A DNA stretch of 64,000 nt, taken from contig CALOAX010000002.1 in NCBI GenBank assembly GCA_942491485.1, positions 310,001 through 374,000 on the forward strand, read 5' to 3'. The notes below the pieces were generated by a model. That model did not search any database. It was not told the origin of the DNA and saw only the letters and a list, made by a program, of their open reading frames with translations. The position numbers and the translations under genes were made by a program. Position 1 is the first letter of the stretch. Each line of letters opens with the position of its first letter. This document shows, piece after piece, positions 17,289 to 25,881 of this stretch. The stretch comes from Desulfoluna sp942491485. Lineage in GTDB: Bacteria > Desulfobacterota > Desulfobacteria > Desulfobacterales > Desulfolunaceae.

Positions 17289-17898
17289 CAGCTGCCATTA
17301 TAAGCAGGGCATTCACGGCTGCGGCGGCCACGTTGGAACCCCCTTTGCGTCCCACGTTGGTGATGTAGGGGACGCCCGCCGTTTCAAGAAGCTCGGCCTT
17401 GGACTCGGCTGCGTTTACAAAGCCCACGGGAAAGCCCACGATAAGGGCGGGCTTGATGCGCCCTTCCCGCACCAGCTCTAAAAGGCGGAGAAGGGCTGTG
17501 GGGGCGTTGCCCACGGCGTAGATGGCGCCATCGAGTTTGTCTGCCACGGCGTCCACGGCGGCTTTGGATCGGGTGATTCCTTCGGTCTTGGCGGTGGCTG
17601 CCACAACGGGATCGGCCACCAGGCAGGTAACGCTGCCGTTGAAGGACTTCACTTCCATCTTGCGAATGCCGGAGAGGGCCATGTTTGTGTCGGTGAAAAT
17701 GGGTTTTCCGCCGCGGATGGCGGCGATGCCCTTTTCGATGGCTTCAGGATGAAACCGAAGGTTATCCACGTATTCGAAATCGGCGCTGGTATGGATCACA
17801 CGGCGGGCAATGGGCCACTCCTTCTCGGAGAACCCGTGATCGCCGGCTTCCTCTTCAATGATCTTGAAGCTCAGGTCTTCAATGTCCTGGGGTTTCAT
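17278..17898 (-). CDS. cbiC: CbiC, cobalt-precorrin-8 methylmutase
   Basis: A 206-residue enzyme that moves the methyl group from C11 to C12 to form cobyrinic acid. The catalytic histidine is H36 in ARRVIHTSADFEY. GKPIFTDTNMALSGI, GNAPTALLRLLEL and GFPVGFVNAAESKAEL are also typical. The ATG follows a GGAG site. The last codons AGG GGG and the TAA stop lie within the arms of a hairpin repeat, as in mscS and cbiA. This leaves the protein with a C-terminal RG. Confidence 0.95.
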   Translation of the reverse strand: MKPQDIEDLSFKIIEEEAGDHGFSEKEWPIARRVIHTSADFEYVDNLRFHPEAIEKGIAAIRGGKPIFTDTNMALSGIRKMEVKSFNGSVTCLVADPVVAATAKTEGITRSKAAVDAVADKLDGAIYAVGNAPTALLRLLELVREGRIKPALIVGFPVGFVNAAESKAELLETAGVPYITNVGRKGGSNVAAAAVNALLIMAAARG

Positions 17899-17923
17899 CG
17901 TTTCGTTGACTCCTTAATTTCTT

Positions 17924-17980
17924 GCCTCCGGCGGCCCTGCCGGGGCCAAACTTTTGAAAAGTTTGAAAAACAGGATTTAT
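17924..17980 (+). repeat. Hairpin repeat variant with a CAAACTTTT / AAAAGTTTG palindrome
   Basis: GCCTCCGGCGGCCCTGCCGG followed by CCAAACTTTTGAAAAGTTTG and an AACAGG tail. Read on the other strand this is nearly the same sequence as the copy at 63084-63139 inside the prophage, linking host and phage repeat families. Confidence 0.8.
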
Positions 17981-18029
17981 CTACCCCTTCGAATTTCTCG
18001 AAGGGTATAGTGCTGCTTCTGCCGTTGTT

Positions 18030-18126
18030 CACGGGCTCTGCCCGTCAGCGAATGCGATCGGCCTGAGGAACGAAGGCCGGAGCATTCGCAACCTGGGGTC
18101 CAGGGGGTTACCCCCTGGCCGGAGGC
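18030..18126 (-). repeat. Composite hairpin repeat, copy 14, containing the cbiA stop codon
   Basis: ACGGGC/GCCCGT hairpin, main stem GCGAATG paired with CATTCGC and inner CGGCCT/AGGCCG around GAGGAACGA, CCAGGGGG/CCCCCTGG with the cbiA TAA in its loop, then CCGGAGGC. Confidence 0.87.
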
Positions 18127-19517
18127 TGCTTTTTATAGTTCCTGCACTGGACCACAAACGCCTCTCCCACTCCGGCAGAGCTTCCGAAGTGAAGGTGGAC
18201 GTAACTGCCCAGTGTATTTCCATTCACATACCCCTCATCGGGAAGTGTGCGATCGATACGCGGTGTGACCCGGTAAATGGTCTCGCACGATGGATCTCCC
18301 ACGGGTTTGGAGTAGTGAAATTCATGTCCTCGAATGATGGTGCCGGAAGGCCCCAGAAGAGAGCCCTCTTTCAACGTGATCTCCCGGTAACCCAGGGCGC
18401 TGCGCTTTGACTGCATCTCGGTTTCCAGGGAAAGGCAACCGGTCATCTCCCGGCGGTTTCCGTCAAAGTCGGTGATGGCTTCGGAAAGATACATGAGCCC
18501 GCCGCACTCACCGTAGATGGGCATGCCGGACTCGGATGCCTCCTTGACGGCCTTCCGCACGGCCTTGTTGGCGCTGAGTTTTTCTGAAAAGAGTTCCGGA
18601 TAGCCTCCGCCGAAGTAGAGACCGCTGATCCCTTCGGGAAGGGTCTCATCGTCTACGGGAGAAAAGGGGACCAGAGTGGCCCCCGCCCTTTCCAGGGCTT
18701 CGAAGTTGTCCGGGTAGTAGAAACAGAAGGCGCTGTCCATGGCCACGCCGATCTTAAGTTCCGGGGATTCGGTTTCTGCCCGGCCCCCTGCCGACTCGGC
18801 CGGGGCAATGATCTCCCCTGCCCTTTCCAGCAGCAGGTCCAGGTTGATGTGGGCTTCCACTGTATCGGCCAGGTGATCGGTCTCTTTTCCGGAAAGGAGG
18901 TGTTCCTCGTCGGTGACTAAACCAAGGTGGCGTTCAGGAATCCTTAAGGCTTCATCCCTCGGAATCCCACCCAAGCAGGGCAGATCGCTGTGAACAGAGA
19001 GTGCCTCGGTGAGGTAATTGAGATGGCTCTTGCTGCCGATGTTGTTAAAGACCACGCCAAGGAAATTGAGCTCGGGGTCGAAATTCTGAAACCCGGTGAC
19101 CAGGGCTGCGGCGCTTCGGGCCATGCTGGCGGCGTTCACCACCAGAATCACGGGAAGCCCCAGCCATTTGGCCATCTGAGCCGAAGAACCGGACTCATCG
19201 GTGCCGGAGAACCCGTCGTAGAGTCCCATCACGCCCTCAACCACAGCCACATCGGCATCTGCCATGGTGGTAAAAAAGGCCTGCCTGCAATACTCTTTCG
19301 TGAGCATCCAGCCATCCAAGTTGCGGGAGTAGCGGCCCGTCACCCGGCGATGATGGCCGGGATCGATGTAGTCCGGCCCTACCTTAAAGGGGGCCACGGC
19401 AAGCCCGCGCCTTTTCAGCGCGGCCATGATGCCAAGGGACAAGGTCGTTTTGCCACTGCCGCTCATGGTGCCACCGATCAGAAACCCGGTTTTATTATGG
19501 TTCACCCTACTGCTCAT
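18108..19517 (-). CDS. cbiA: CbiA, cobyrinate a,c-diamide synthase
   Basis: A 469-residue glutamine-dependent amidase that amidates the a and c side chains of cobyrinic acid. N-terminal P-loop-like GGTMSGSGKTTLSLGIM (about 15-31), then KVGPDYIDPGHH. The C-terminal glutaminase domain has its nucleophile in PIYGECGGLMYLSEAI (about 340-355). The start overlaps the end of the btuF-like gene by 11 bases, so the transporter and cbiA are one transcript. The last codons (GCC AGG GGG TAA) are provided by the hairpin repeat. Confidence 0.95.
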   Translation of the reverse strand: MSSRVNHNKTGFLIGGTMSGSGKTTLSLGIMAALKRRGLAVAPFKVGPDYIDPGHHRRVTGRYSRNLDGWMLTKEYCRQAFFTTMADADVAVVEGVMGLYDGFSGTDESGSSAQMAKWLGLPVILVVNAASMARSAAALVTGFQNFDPELNFLGVVFNNIGSKSHLNYLTEALSVHSDLPCLGGIPRDEALRIPERHLGLVTDEEHLLSGKETDHLADTVEAHINLDLLLERAGEIIAPAESAGGRAETESPELKIGVAMDSAFCFYYPDNFEALERAGATLVPFSPVDDETLPEGISGLYFGGGYPELFSEKLSANKAVRKAVKEASESGMPIYGECGGLMYLSEAITDFDGNRREMTGCLSLETEMQSKRSALGYREITLKEGSLLGPSGTIIRGHEFHYSKPVGDPSCETIYRVTPRIDRTLPDEGYVNGNTLGSYVHLHFGSSAGVGEAFVVQCRNYKKQPPARG

Positions 19518-20454
19518 GCACTGCCAGTCCTTTTGTCGTCATGTCGAAAATCGTCGGGTAGAGGATGCGACCAATGCTTCTGACACCCTCAAGAAGTGCG
19601 GGGGTGGGCCGGGACACCAGGGCCTCGTCCACAAAATGGATCTCGCCTTCCCGCACGGCGCGGATCAGGGAGAAGCCGGGCTCTTTCTTTATCTCCTCAA
19701 TGGAGACGCGATTCATGCGCCCCTGCTGCACCAGGTAGACATCAATGGTCGGCCCCTTGGCAAGCAGGCGCTCTTTGCCATAAATGGCGATATTGCTCCC
19801 CTTGGAAGGGACAGCGTCTTCAGCGATGTTCACGCCGCCTGCAAGCCCAAGGGCCCAGGCAGCCATGGACTCTTTGGAGAAGGTGCGCAGCTTGCCGTGC
19901 ATGGCTTCAAAGAACACCTTTTTCCGCTCGCCAATCGTATCGGTGAGCCCCTTGATCCGATGCGTCTCATTTTCAAAGGTCGATACCATGGCCTGTGCCT
20001 CGGTTTCCCGGCCGCTCAGCTGCCCAAGGGTCACCCAGTAGTCCATCATCTCGTCCACGGTGGCCGGTTGCAGGGAGACCACGGTGATGCCGCGCGCTTC
20101 AAGACTCGCCACCAGCCTGCCGTATCCCCTCTCGATCATGGGCCGGATAAGGACCAGGTCGGGACAGGCGGCCAGAAACCGTTCGGTGCCGTCATGGTAA
20201 GAAAAGCGGGGAAGATTGGTCCCTTCGTCTGTTTTGGAGGCCCCGATCAGGGCCTCATCAACCCCCATGGCGAGTAAATTTTCGGTATGGGCGCTGTAGA
20301 GGGAGATAATCCGGGTAAAAGGTTTCTCAAAGGAGATCACCCGCCCCGATGCGTCGGTAATCTGTGCGGCGCCCGCCGTCTGGGCCCACAAAAAAACAGA
20401 GATCAGCATCGAGATGATCATCAAAAGTGAGGCGAGAACTGTTTTTCTACCCAC
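19507..20454 (-). CDS. btuF: BtuF/FecB-like periplasmic binding protein of an ABC importer
   Basis: About 315 residues. A signal peptide is visible (basic start VGRKT, hydrophobic LLMIISMLISVFLW, then AGA-A as probable cleavage site). The helical-backbone binding-protein fold follows, with RIISLYSAHTENLLAMGV and CPDLVLIRP. I choose the GTG at 20454, since GGGAGG lies 5-6 bases upstream. It overlaps the ATPase gene by 8 bases. The riboswitch-controlled cobalamin context points to B12 or a corrinoid as ligand. A siderophore-type ligand cannot be excluded from sequence. Confidence 0.83.
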   Translation of the reverse strand: MGRKTVLASLLMIISMLISVFLWAQTAGAAQITDASGRVISFEKPFTRIISLYSAHTENLLAMGVDEALIGASKTDEGTNLPRFSYHDGTERFLAACPDLVLIRPMIERGYGRLVASLEARGITVVSLQPATVDEMMDYWVTLGQLSGRETEAQAMVSTFENETHRIKGLTDTIGERKKVFFEAMHGKLRTFSKESMAAWALGLAGGVNIAEDAVPSKGSNIAIYGKERLLAKGPTIDVYLVQQGRMNRVSIEEIKKEPGFSLIRAVREGEIHFVDEALVSRPTPALLEGVRSIGRILYPTIFDMTTKGLAVHEQ

Positions 20455-21244
20455 GGAAACCTCCCGGGCTGAAGAGCACCTGGCGGCTGTTGGTGGAGGC
20501 ATCCTCCATCACGCGCGTCTTTACCCCGAAGACCTCCCAGAGGGTCTCAGTGGTAAGGGTCTCGTCCACCGGACCCGACACCGCCACATGGCCGTCTTTC
20601 AAGAAAAGAAAACGATCGCAGAAGAGAGCCGCGGTGTTGATGTCCTGAAACACGCCCACGGCGCATCGGTTTTCCCGCTTTACCTTCTCCTTCACAACGG
20701 AAAGAAGGCTTAGGGTGTGTTTCATGTCGAGATTGCTGGTGGCCTCATCAAGAATCAGAACAGGGGTATCCTGGGCCAGGGCCCGGGCAAAGAGGGTTCG
20801 CTGACGTTCGCCGCCACTCACCTCGGTGACAGGTCTGTCGGCCAGGTGAAGGATGTCGGCCACGGCCATGGCCTCCTCCACCAGCCTGAAATCGGATTCC
20901 GAAGGTGAGCCGAAGCGGTCGATGTGGGGATGCCGTCCCATCATCACCACGTCCCGCACGGAAAAAGCAAACCGAACGTCGTGGCTTTGGGCCACCACGG
21001 CCACCGTCTGGGCCACTTTACGGGCCGGGATCTTGTCCACAGGGGTTCCGAAAAGAGAGGCCGTTCCGGCATCCGGTTCCAGGTGTCCGGCAAGAATCTC
21101 GATAAGGGTGCTCTTCCCCACCCCGTTGGGGCCGAGGATGGCGTAGAAAAGCCCTTTTTCAAAACGGGCATCAATGCTTTTCAGCACCTCACGCTTTCCG
21201 CGTTTGAAGGATATGCCGTCCATATGGAGCACGCTGTCCGTCAT
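20447..21244 (-). CDS. btuD: BtuD/FecE-like ABC importer ATPase
   Basis: A 265-residue nucleotide-binding subunit. Walker A GPNGVGKST at 38-46, Q-loop glutamine in VVAQSHD (about 86), signature VSGGERQR at 142-149 and Walker B LILDEAT with E167. The H-loop position reads VFQDIN, so the usual histidine is glutamine (Q200, codon at 20647-20645). This histidine normally helps ATP hydrolysis, so the substitution is unusual. It sits between the permease and binding-protein genes with short overlaps, as in btuCDF or fecBCDE operons. Confidence 0.88.
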   Translation of the reverse strand: MTDSVLHMDGISFKRGKREVLKSIDARFEKGLFYAILGPNGVGKSTLIEILAGHLEPDAGTASLFGTPVDKIPARKVAQTVAVVAQSHDVRFAFSVRDVVMMGRHPHIDRFGSPSESDFRLVEEAMAVADILHLADRPVTEVSGGERQRTLFARALAQDTPVLILDEATSNLDMKHTLSLLSVVKEKVKRENRCAVGVFQDINTAALFCDRFLFLKDGHVAVSGPVDETLTTETLWEVFGVKTRVMEDASTNSRQVLFSPGGFRG

Positions 21245-21245
21245 G

Positions 21246-22325
21246 TTATGCTCCGCCTCCCATTCGGCTCTTTCGGAAGATCACACAAAAGACCGGCCCC
21301 CCGATAAGGGCGGTCAGAACCCCGATGGGCACTTCGTACGGAAGCACCGCACGGGTCACCGTGTCGGCAAAGAGAAGCAGGATGGCGCCGGTGATAAGGG
21401 TGGCGGGCAGAAGCTTTCGGGAGTCGGGGCCGGTGACAAACCGCACCATGTGCGGCACGAGAAGCCCCACAAAGCCGATAATGCCTGAAACCGCAACGCA
21501 GATGGCCGCCACAAGGGAGGCTGCCACCAGCAGAATGAGGACTGTTTTTGAGGTGTCCACCCCAAGGCTTCGGGCGCTCTTTTCTCCCAGGGCCAGAAGG
21601 TTCAGGTCCCGGGCGTAAAAGAGAAAGAGAAGAAAACCAGCAGAGGTAACGCCCGTAAGAATCGCGGCATCACGCCAGGTGGCCGCTGCAAAACTGCCCA
21701 TGAGCCAGAAGATGATCACCGACACCTGCTCGTCGGCCAGGTACTTCATAAAGCTCAAGCCCGCCGAGAGGATGGCCGAGACCATGATGCCCGATAGAAT
21801 GAGATTGGAGGAGTCGATACCGCACCGCAAAAGCCGACCCGAAGGCGAGGCCATGGCAATGACGATAAAAAGGGTAAGGATGGCTCCGGCAAAGGCAAAC
21901 AGGGGAACGGACACCACCGCCTTTCCCATGCCGAAGAGAAGGGCCACGGCAGCTCCGAAGGCAGCCCCCGATGAAACCCCAAGGGTGTACGGATCGGCCA
22001 AAGGATTAAGAAGGATGTTCTGGTAAACAGCCCCGGCCACAGCAAGCCCCGCCCCTGCGGCAGCCGCCGTCAGGATGCGCGGAAGCCTGACTTCCCATAC
22101 CATCACGCGGGCCGTTTCAGCGGCCGTGCTCTGCCCTTCGGCCCCGGTTATCCCATGCCAGAGAGCGGTGAGCACCTCACCAAAGGAGAACTCCACAAAC
22201 CCCAGGCGGGCTGAAAGGAGCACCGCCCCGAACAGAAGTGCGCACAGGCACAGCAACCCGCCCAGCCCTTTGGCAAAGGCCGGAAGGTCTCCCGGTTTTC
22301 TGATCTGTTCTGTGGCGATGGTCAT
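21246..22325 (-). CDS. btuC: BtuC/FecCD-like ABC importer permease
   Basis: About 359 residues with roughly ten hydrophobic helices. FecCD signatures: RLPRILTAAAAGAGLAVAG, NPLADPYTLGVSSGAAFG and the C-terminal GIIGFVGLLVPHMVR. The ATG at 22325 has an AAGGAT site. The open frame extends upstream only through repeat sequence. The stop lies one base before the ATPase start. Together with the next two genes it forms an importer under the cobalamin riboswitches, most likely for cobalamin or cobinamide. Confidence 0.9.
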   Translation of the reverse strand: MTIATEQIRKPGDLPAFAKGLGGLLCLCALLFGAVLLSARLGFVEFSFGEVLTALWHGITGAEGQSTAAETARVMVWEVRLPRILTAAAAGAGLAVAGAVYQNILLNPLADPYTLGVSSGAAFGAAVALLFGMGKAVVSVPLFAFAGAILTLFIVIAMASPSGRLLRCGIDSSNLILSGIMVSAILSAGLSFMKYLADEQVSVIIFWLMGSFAAATWRDAAILTGVTSAGFLLFLFYARDLNLLALGEKSARSLGVDTSKTVLILLVAASLVAAICVAVSGIIGFVGLLVPHMVRFVTGPDSRKLLPATLITGAILLLFADTVTRAVLPYEVPIGVLTALIGGPVFCVIFRKSRMGGGA

Positions 22326-22349
22326 CGGTGGTATCCTTGAAAAAAACTT

Positions 22350-22432
22350 GCCTCCGGAGGCGAGGTGAGCCACCTCGAAAGCAGTTTGCCGCTGCGCTTT
22401 GCCCCTCGTTCCTCGGGTCAAATCGCAGCGGC
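22350..22432 (+). repeat. Composite hairpin repeat, copy 15 (CGTT type)
   Basis: First module with GAGGTG/CACCTC, then a main stem GCCGCTGCG paired with CGCAGCGGC around TCGTTCCTC. The stem sequence is unlike all other copies, but fully paired. Confidence 0.87.
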
Positions 22433-22464
22433 GTACATATCGGGGTTTCCCCTGGGTAGTGGGG

Positions 22465-23439
22465 CTACTTCACAGTATGGACAGTGACAGCGTCCACAGC
22501 GTGCCTGGCGTAGAGCTTCGCCCAAGCGGGGTTCTCGCCGAGGCCTTTGAGCTCGCACGTCACCTTGATGCCCATTTTTTCAAAAATGGTCTTCCAGGCA
22601 TCGTCTTCATCCCCTGCCATGTCGTTGCGGGCATGGTCGCCGGCAACCACCATGAAGGGCTTCATGTATACCTTTTTCACACTCATGTGCTTCAGGGCCA
22701 TTTCAACCTCTTCGAGGCCGGGGTACCCTTCCACGTTGCCCACGATGGTGGTGACCTCGGGGTACATCTTGTTCATGGCTTTTTCAAACTCAGCGTACAT
22801 ACTGGTGGGGAAGATATCGTTTCCATGCCCCATGTAGACGAGAACTGCGCCCATTTTTTTGGCTTTTGCCACATCACCGGAAAGAGTCTTGGCGGCTTCT
22901 TCGATGTCTTCATGGTACTCGGGGTGAAGACCGGCTTTGCCGAGGGCGGGTCGACCGAGCCTCATGAACGAAAAGGGCTTCCACTTGGCGCGGAGGGTCT
23001 CGATTCCGGCCACGGCATCGACATAGGCTTCCAGGTCAAGGTACTCCTCCCCGGCGTAGATGTGAGTGGTCTGTACCACCACGCGCTTTTTGCCCTCTTC
23101 CTGAAGCTCGCCAAATGTCGCCAGGGGTCCCTTCACTTCATAAAGCCATGCCGGCGTATCGGGGTTTGCCTTTTTCCAGGCGGTGTCATCTGCGCGCTTG
23201 CGCCAGATACCCCGAATGATGTTGGATGTGAAGGCATGCTTGATCTCTGCCTCGGGAAACTCTTTTCTCATCTCTTTGTCGATGGTCAAAATAGCCTTCA
23301 GGGCTTCGGGGTAACTGGTTCCGAAGCTTGCAATCACCACGGCGTCCACGTCCTGGCGTGCGGTCGAAGCCGCTGCATGGGAAACTCCAAAAAGGGTCAT
23401 CAGGGCCAGGCTCAGAATCCAGACTGTCACTTTTTTCAT
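22465..23439 (-). CDS. cbiK: CbiK, periplasmic sirohydrochlorin cobaltochelatase
   Basis: About 324 residues. It inserts cobalt into sirohydrochlorin, the committing step of the anaerobic pathway. An N-terminal signal peptide (MKKVTVWILSLALMTLFG, cleavage near SHA-AAS) marks the exported CbiK form known from Desulfovibrio. Chelatase features: VVIASFGTSYPEA, TTHIYAGEEY with a metal-binding histidine, VLVYMGHGNDIFP and KPFMVVAGDHARNDM. I choose the second ATG (23439) because AAAGG is 7 bases upstream. It is the first gene after the two cobalamin riboswitches. Confidence 0.93.
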   Translation of the reverse strand: MKKVTVWILSLALMTLFGVSHAAASTARQDVDAVVIASFGTSYPEALKAILTIDKEMRKEFPEAEIKHAFTSNIIRGIWRKRADDTAWKKANPDTPAWLYEVKGPLATFGELQEEGKKRVVVQTTHIYAGEEYLDLEAYVDAVAGIETLRAKWKPFSFMRLGRPALGKAGLHPEYHEDIEEAAKTLSGDVAKAKKMGAVLVYMGHGNDIFPTSMYAEFEKAMNKMYPEVTTIVGNVEGYPGLEEVEMALKHMSVKKVYMKPFMVVAGDHARNDMAGDEDDAWKTIFEKMGIKVTCELKGLGENPAWAKLYARHAVDAVTVHTVK

Positions 23440-23512
23440 CGTCATACCTTTTACGTTGGGTGTGTTGAAACAATCAGTTCAGGTGTTGAGGCAAGGCCGT
23501 CAACACACAACG

Positions 23513-23546
23513 AAAAAAAAGGGCTGCACCCTGTTTGCTTGGCCCT
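23513..23546 (-). terminator. Possible riboswitch expression-platform terminator before cbiK
   Basis: Read on the minus strand, an AGGGC arm (23546) can pair with GCCCT (23525-23521). Eight T residues (A-run at 23513-23520) follow. An 8-bp hairpin CCACCATC/GATGGTGG at 23587-23609 lies upstream and may be an alternative structure. This fits transcription attenuation by the adjacent cobalamin riboswitch. Confidence 0.5.
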
Positions 23547-23626
23547 CTCACCACGCTGAAGCTCCCCGTCCATCGCAGGGACCCAGCCACCATCAAAACA
23601 AGATGGTGGAAAGACAGCGTCTCATG

Positions 23627-23835
23627 CCGGGCAGGTCTTCTGACTTCCGGATCATCCCGTGCAAGGCTGCCTTCCCATCGTGAACCGTCTCCGTGAAAGG
23701 TGTGGAGACGACCGACAGTGACGTTTTCATGATGGCGTCGCAAATAGCGTCGTACCATCATGGCCTGCACAGTTCCCGGTTACAGCGGCGGGACCGTTCC
23801 CGATCTTCACGGGATTCCCTTCCTGCGTGTTGCAA
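23627..23835 (-). promoter_or_regulatory. Cobalamin riboswitch 1 (proximal to cbiK)
   Basis: Minus-strand leader of cbiK. On that strand it contains the conserved AGGGAATCCCGTGAA start, the CCGCCGCTGTAACCGGGAA B12-box core and, at the 3' end, GGAAGTCAGAAGACCTGCC. These are the invariant parts of the AdoCbl riboswitch. Cobalamin binding normally represses the downstream genes, here cbiK and the importer. Confidence 0.93.
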
Positions 23836-23910
23836 GACCCCACTTAAGGGGACCCGGTCACGTGTTCGCCCTGAGAACCGGGATCAAAGACCTCAACAGG
23901 TTTCCAGGGT

Positions 23911-23959
23911 AAAAAACAAAAAATCCCCACACATGCTTTTTTGAGCATGTATGGGGATT
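23911..23959 (-). terminator. Intrinsic terminator between the two riboswitches
   Basis: On the minus strand a nearly continuous 16-bp stem (AATCCCCA with TGGGGATT, then ACATGCT with AGCATGT, one mismatch) is followed by TTTTTTGTTTTTT. It is a strong terminator acting on transcripts that enter from riboswitch 2. Confidence 0.85.
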
Positions 23960-24125
23960 CCGAATTCAATCCTCAATGGCGGACGCACCCTTTACCACGG
24001 CAGTACGTCACTCTATATGATGGGTCCTCGTGTTCCTGCAGCCTCTTTTTTTGAGACTGCCCTCACTGCCTGTAAAGACAATGGGGCATCGTGAATTAAC
24101 CCGTCCACGAGACATCATATAGCAC

Positions 24126-24292
24126 CTGGCAGGTCTTCTGACTTCCGGATCAACCGCCTTCTCGCGCCTTCCCCTCTTTATTCGAGCCGGTTGTCCCGCA
24201 CGTATCAAGAAAGTGGCGTTGTTGCGATAAGCGTCCCCGGTTACAGCGGCGGGCCCGTCTCCGATTTTCACGGCGTTCCCTATTAAGCAATA
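24126..24292 (-). promoter_or_regulatory. Cobalamin riboswitch 2 (distal)
   Basis: Second minus-strand riboswitch with the same invariant parts (AGGGAACGCCGTGAA, CCCGCCGCTGTAACCGGGG and GGAAGTCAGAAGACCTGCC). No convincing gene lies between it and the terminator at 23911-23959. It therefore appears to be part of a tandem leader of cbiK, or an orphan copy. Confidence 0.9.
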
Positions 24293-24450
24293 CTGCACCA
24301 AGCATCAGGCGTGATCCTAAGCCACACCTTTGCGGTTGTCAAGCCAATCTAAGCCTGTTTGCTCATTCCCTGCCCGCTGGTCATACCCCACAAGACATGA
24401 GGCACAAACAACAGACAGAGAAAGAGACAATTAACCCACCAGAAAGATTA

Positions 24451-25881
24451 CTATTCAGCCAAGCCAGGCGCTTCTTTGGCGGCTTTCATTCCGGAGGCCT
24501 TGAGAAGGAAGATGGCGAGCACGGTCACGGCAGTTCCGACACCTATATAAGTCGAGGTGCCGATGGCCATGCCAAACCCGATCTTGGCCTGCAGGATAAA
24601 GGTGACCACCACAGAGGTCATGAAGGTCGCGGGAAGGCAAGCGATCCAGTGATTTTTCGCTTCCTTGGCGAGGAACACAGCTGCGGACCAGAGCACCAGA
24701 GTGGCCAGGGCCTGGTTGGAGAAACCGAAGTAACGCCAGATGATGCCGAAGTTCTGCTTGGAGATGATGAAACCGAGGACAAAAAGAGGCACGGCGATCA
24801 TGAGACGCTTGACGGCAACCGACTGGTTCACCTTGAAAGTCTCCGCAAGAATCAGACGGGTGCTTCGGAAGGCCGTATCACCACTGGTGATGGGAAGAAC
24901 AATCACGCCAAGAACTGCCAGGAAGCCACCGACGGGGCCGAGCAGGGCGTTGGAGACCTCAGAAACTACCGCTGAGGGAGAACCGGCTGCGATCACAGCA
25001 TTCAGGGCTTCGGGAGACTTGTAGAAGGAGAGTCCCACGGTGGCCCAGATAAGGCCGATGATGCCTTCAAGGATCATGGCGCCGTAGAAGACAGCGCGAC
25101 CGTCCTTCTCATTTTTGACACAACGGGCCATCAAGGGAGACTGGGTGGAGTGAAAACCGCTGATGGCACCACAAGAGAGGGTGATAAACAGCAGGGGCCA
25201 GATAGGCTTGTCTGCGGGATGTGCGCTGGTGGTAACGTCCAGGTTGGGAAGAATCTCGTAACCGCCGAACATCAGCGCCACAACCGTAGCGACCGTGGTA
25301 ATCAGAAGAAGCGCGCCCAGAAGGGGGTAGATCTTACCAATCACCTTGTCGATGGGAAGAATGGTGGCGAGAAAGTAGTACCCGAAGATGGCAAAGATAA
25401 AGATCTGGGTGTTCACACCGGTGAGGCCGGTGAGGAGCTTGGCGGGGGCAAGGACAAAAATCACGCCCACCAGCATCAGAAGAATCACGGAAAAGATTCG
25501 CATGGCCTGACGGGCAGGCATGCCGAGGAAATCACCCACCACCTCGGGGATGCTGCCGCCGCGGTTGCGGATGGAGAGCATGCCGGAGAAATAGTCGTGA
25601 ACAGCACCGGCGAAGATACAGCCGATGACGATCCAGACCAGGGCCACCGGTCCGTAGAGGGCGCCCAAAATGGGGCCGAAAATGGGTCCGATCCCCGCAA
25701 TATCGAGGACCTGAATAAAAAGAACCTTCCACTTGGGCAGGGGCATGTAATCCACGCCGTCCTCAAGTTCGTAGGCAGGGGTCCTTCGGGAGCCGTCCGC
25801 TCCGAAGGTTTTCTCAACAAAGGTACCGTAGGTGAAGTACCCGAGAATCAGTGCAGCAACGCACGCAAAAAAAGTCAGCAT
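24451..25881 (-). CDS. cstA: CstA-family carbon starvation / pyruvate transporter
   Basis: About 476 residues, many membrane helices, short CstA form. Family segments: QVLDIAGIGPIFGPILGALYGP, FAGAVHDYFSGMLSIRNRG and the ISGFHSTQSPLMARCVKNE loop. Members import pyruvate or peptides by proton symport. The ATG at 25881 has GGAGG about 9 bases upstream. A minus-strand TATAAT (25913-25908) could be its -10 box without a good -35, which fits activator control. The LytS-like sensor and LytTR regulator lie just upstream on the same strand, as with E. coli BtsSR and BtsT. Confidence 0.9.
   Translation of the reverse strand: MLTFFACVAALILGYFTYGTFVEKTFGADGSRRTPAYELEDGVDYMPLPKWKVLFIQVLDIAGIGPIFGPILGALYGPVALVWIVIGCIFAGAVHDYFSGMLSIRNRGGSIPEVVGDFLGMPARQAMRIFSVILLMLVGVIFVLAPAKLLTGLTGVNTQIFIFAIFGYYFLATILPIDKVIGKIYPLLGALLLITTVATVVALMFGGYEILPNLDVTTSAHPADKPIWPLLFITLSCGAISGFHSTQSPLMARCVKNEKDGRAVFYGAMILEGIIGLIWATVGLSFYKSPEALNAVIAAGSPSAVVSEVSNALLGPVGGFLAVLGVIVLPITSGDTAFRSTRLILAETFKVNQSVAVKRLMIAVPLFVLGFIISKQNFGIIWRYFGFSNQALATLVLWSAAVFLAKEAKNHWIACLPATFMTSVVVTFILQAKIGFGMAIGTSTYIGVGTAVTVLAIFLLKASGMKAAKEAPGLAE

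Noticed and set aside
24011..24121. Short 36-residue frame between riboswitch 2 and the terminator
   Set aside because: No ribosome-binding site, unusual composition and overlap with a hairpin. It is not enough to call a leader peptide.
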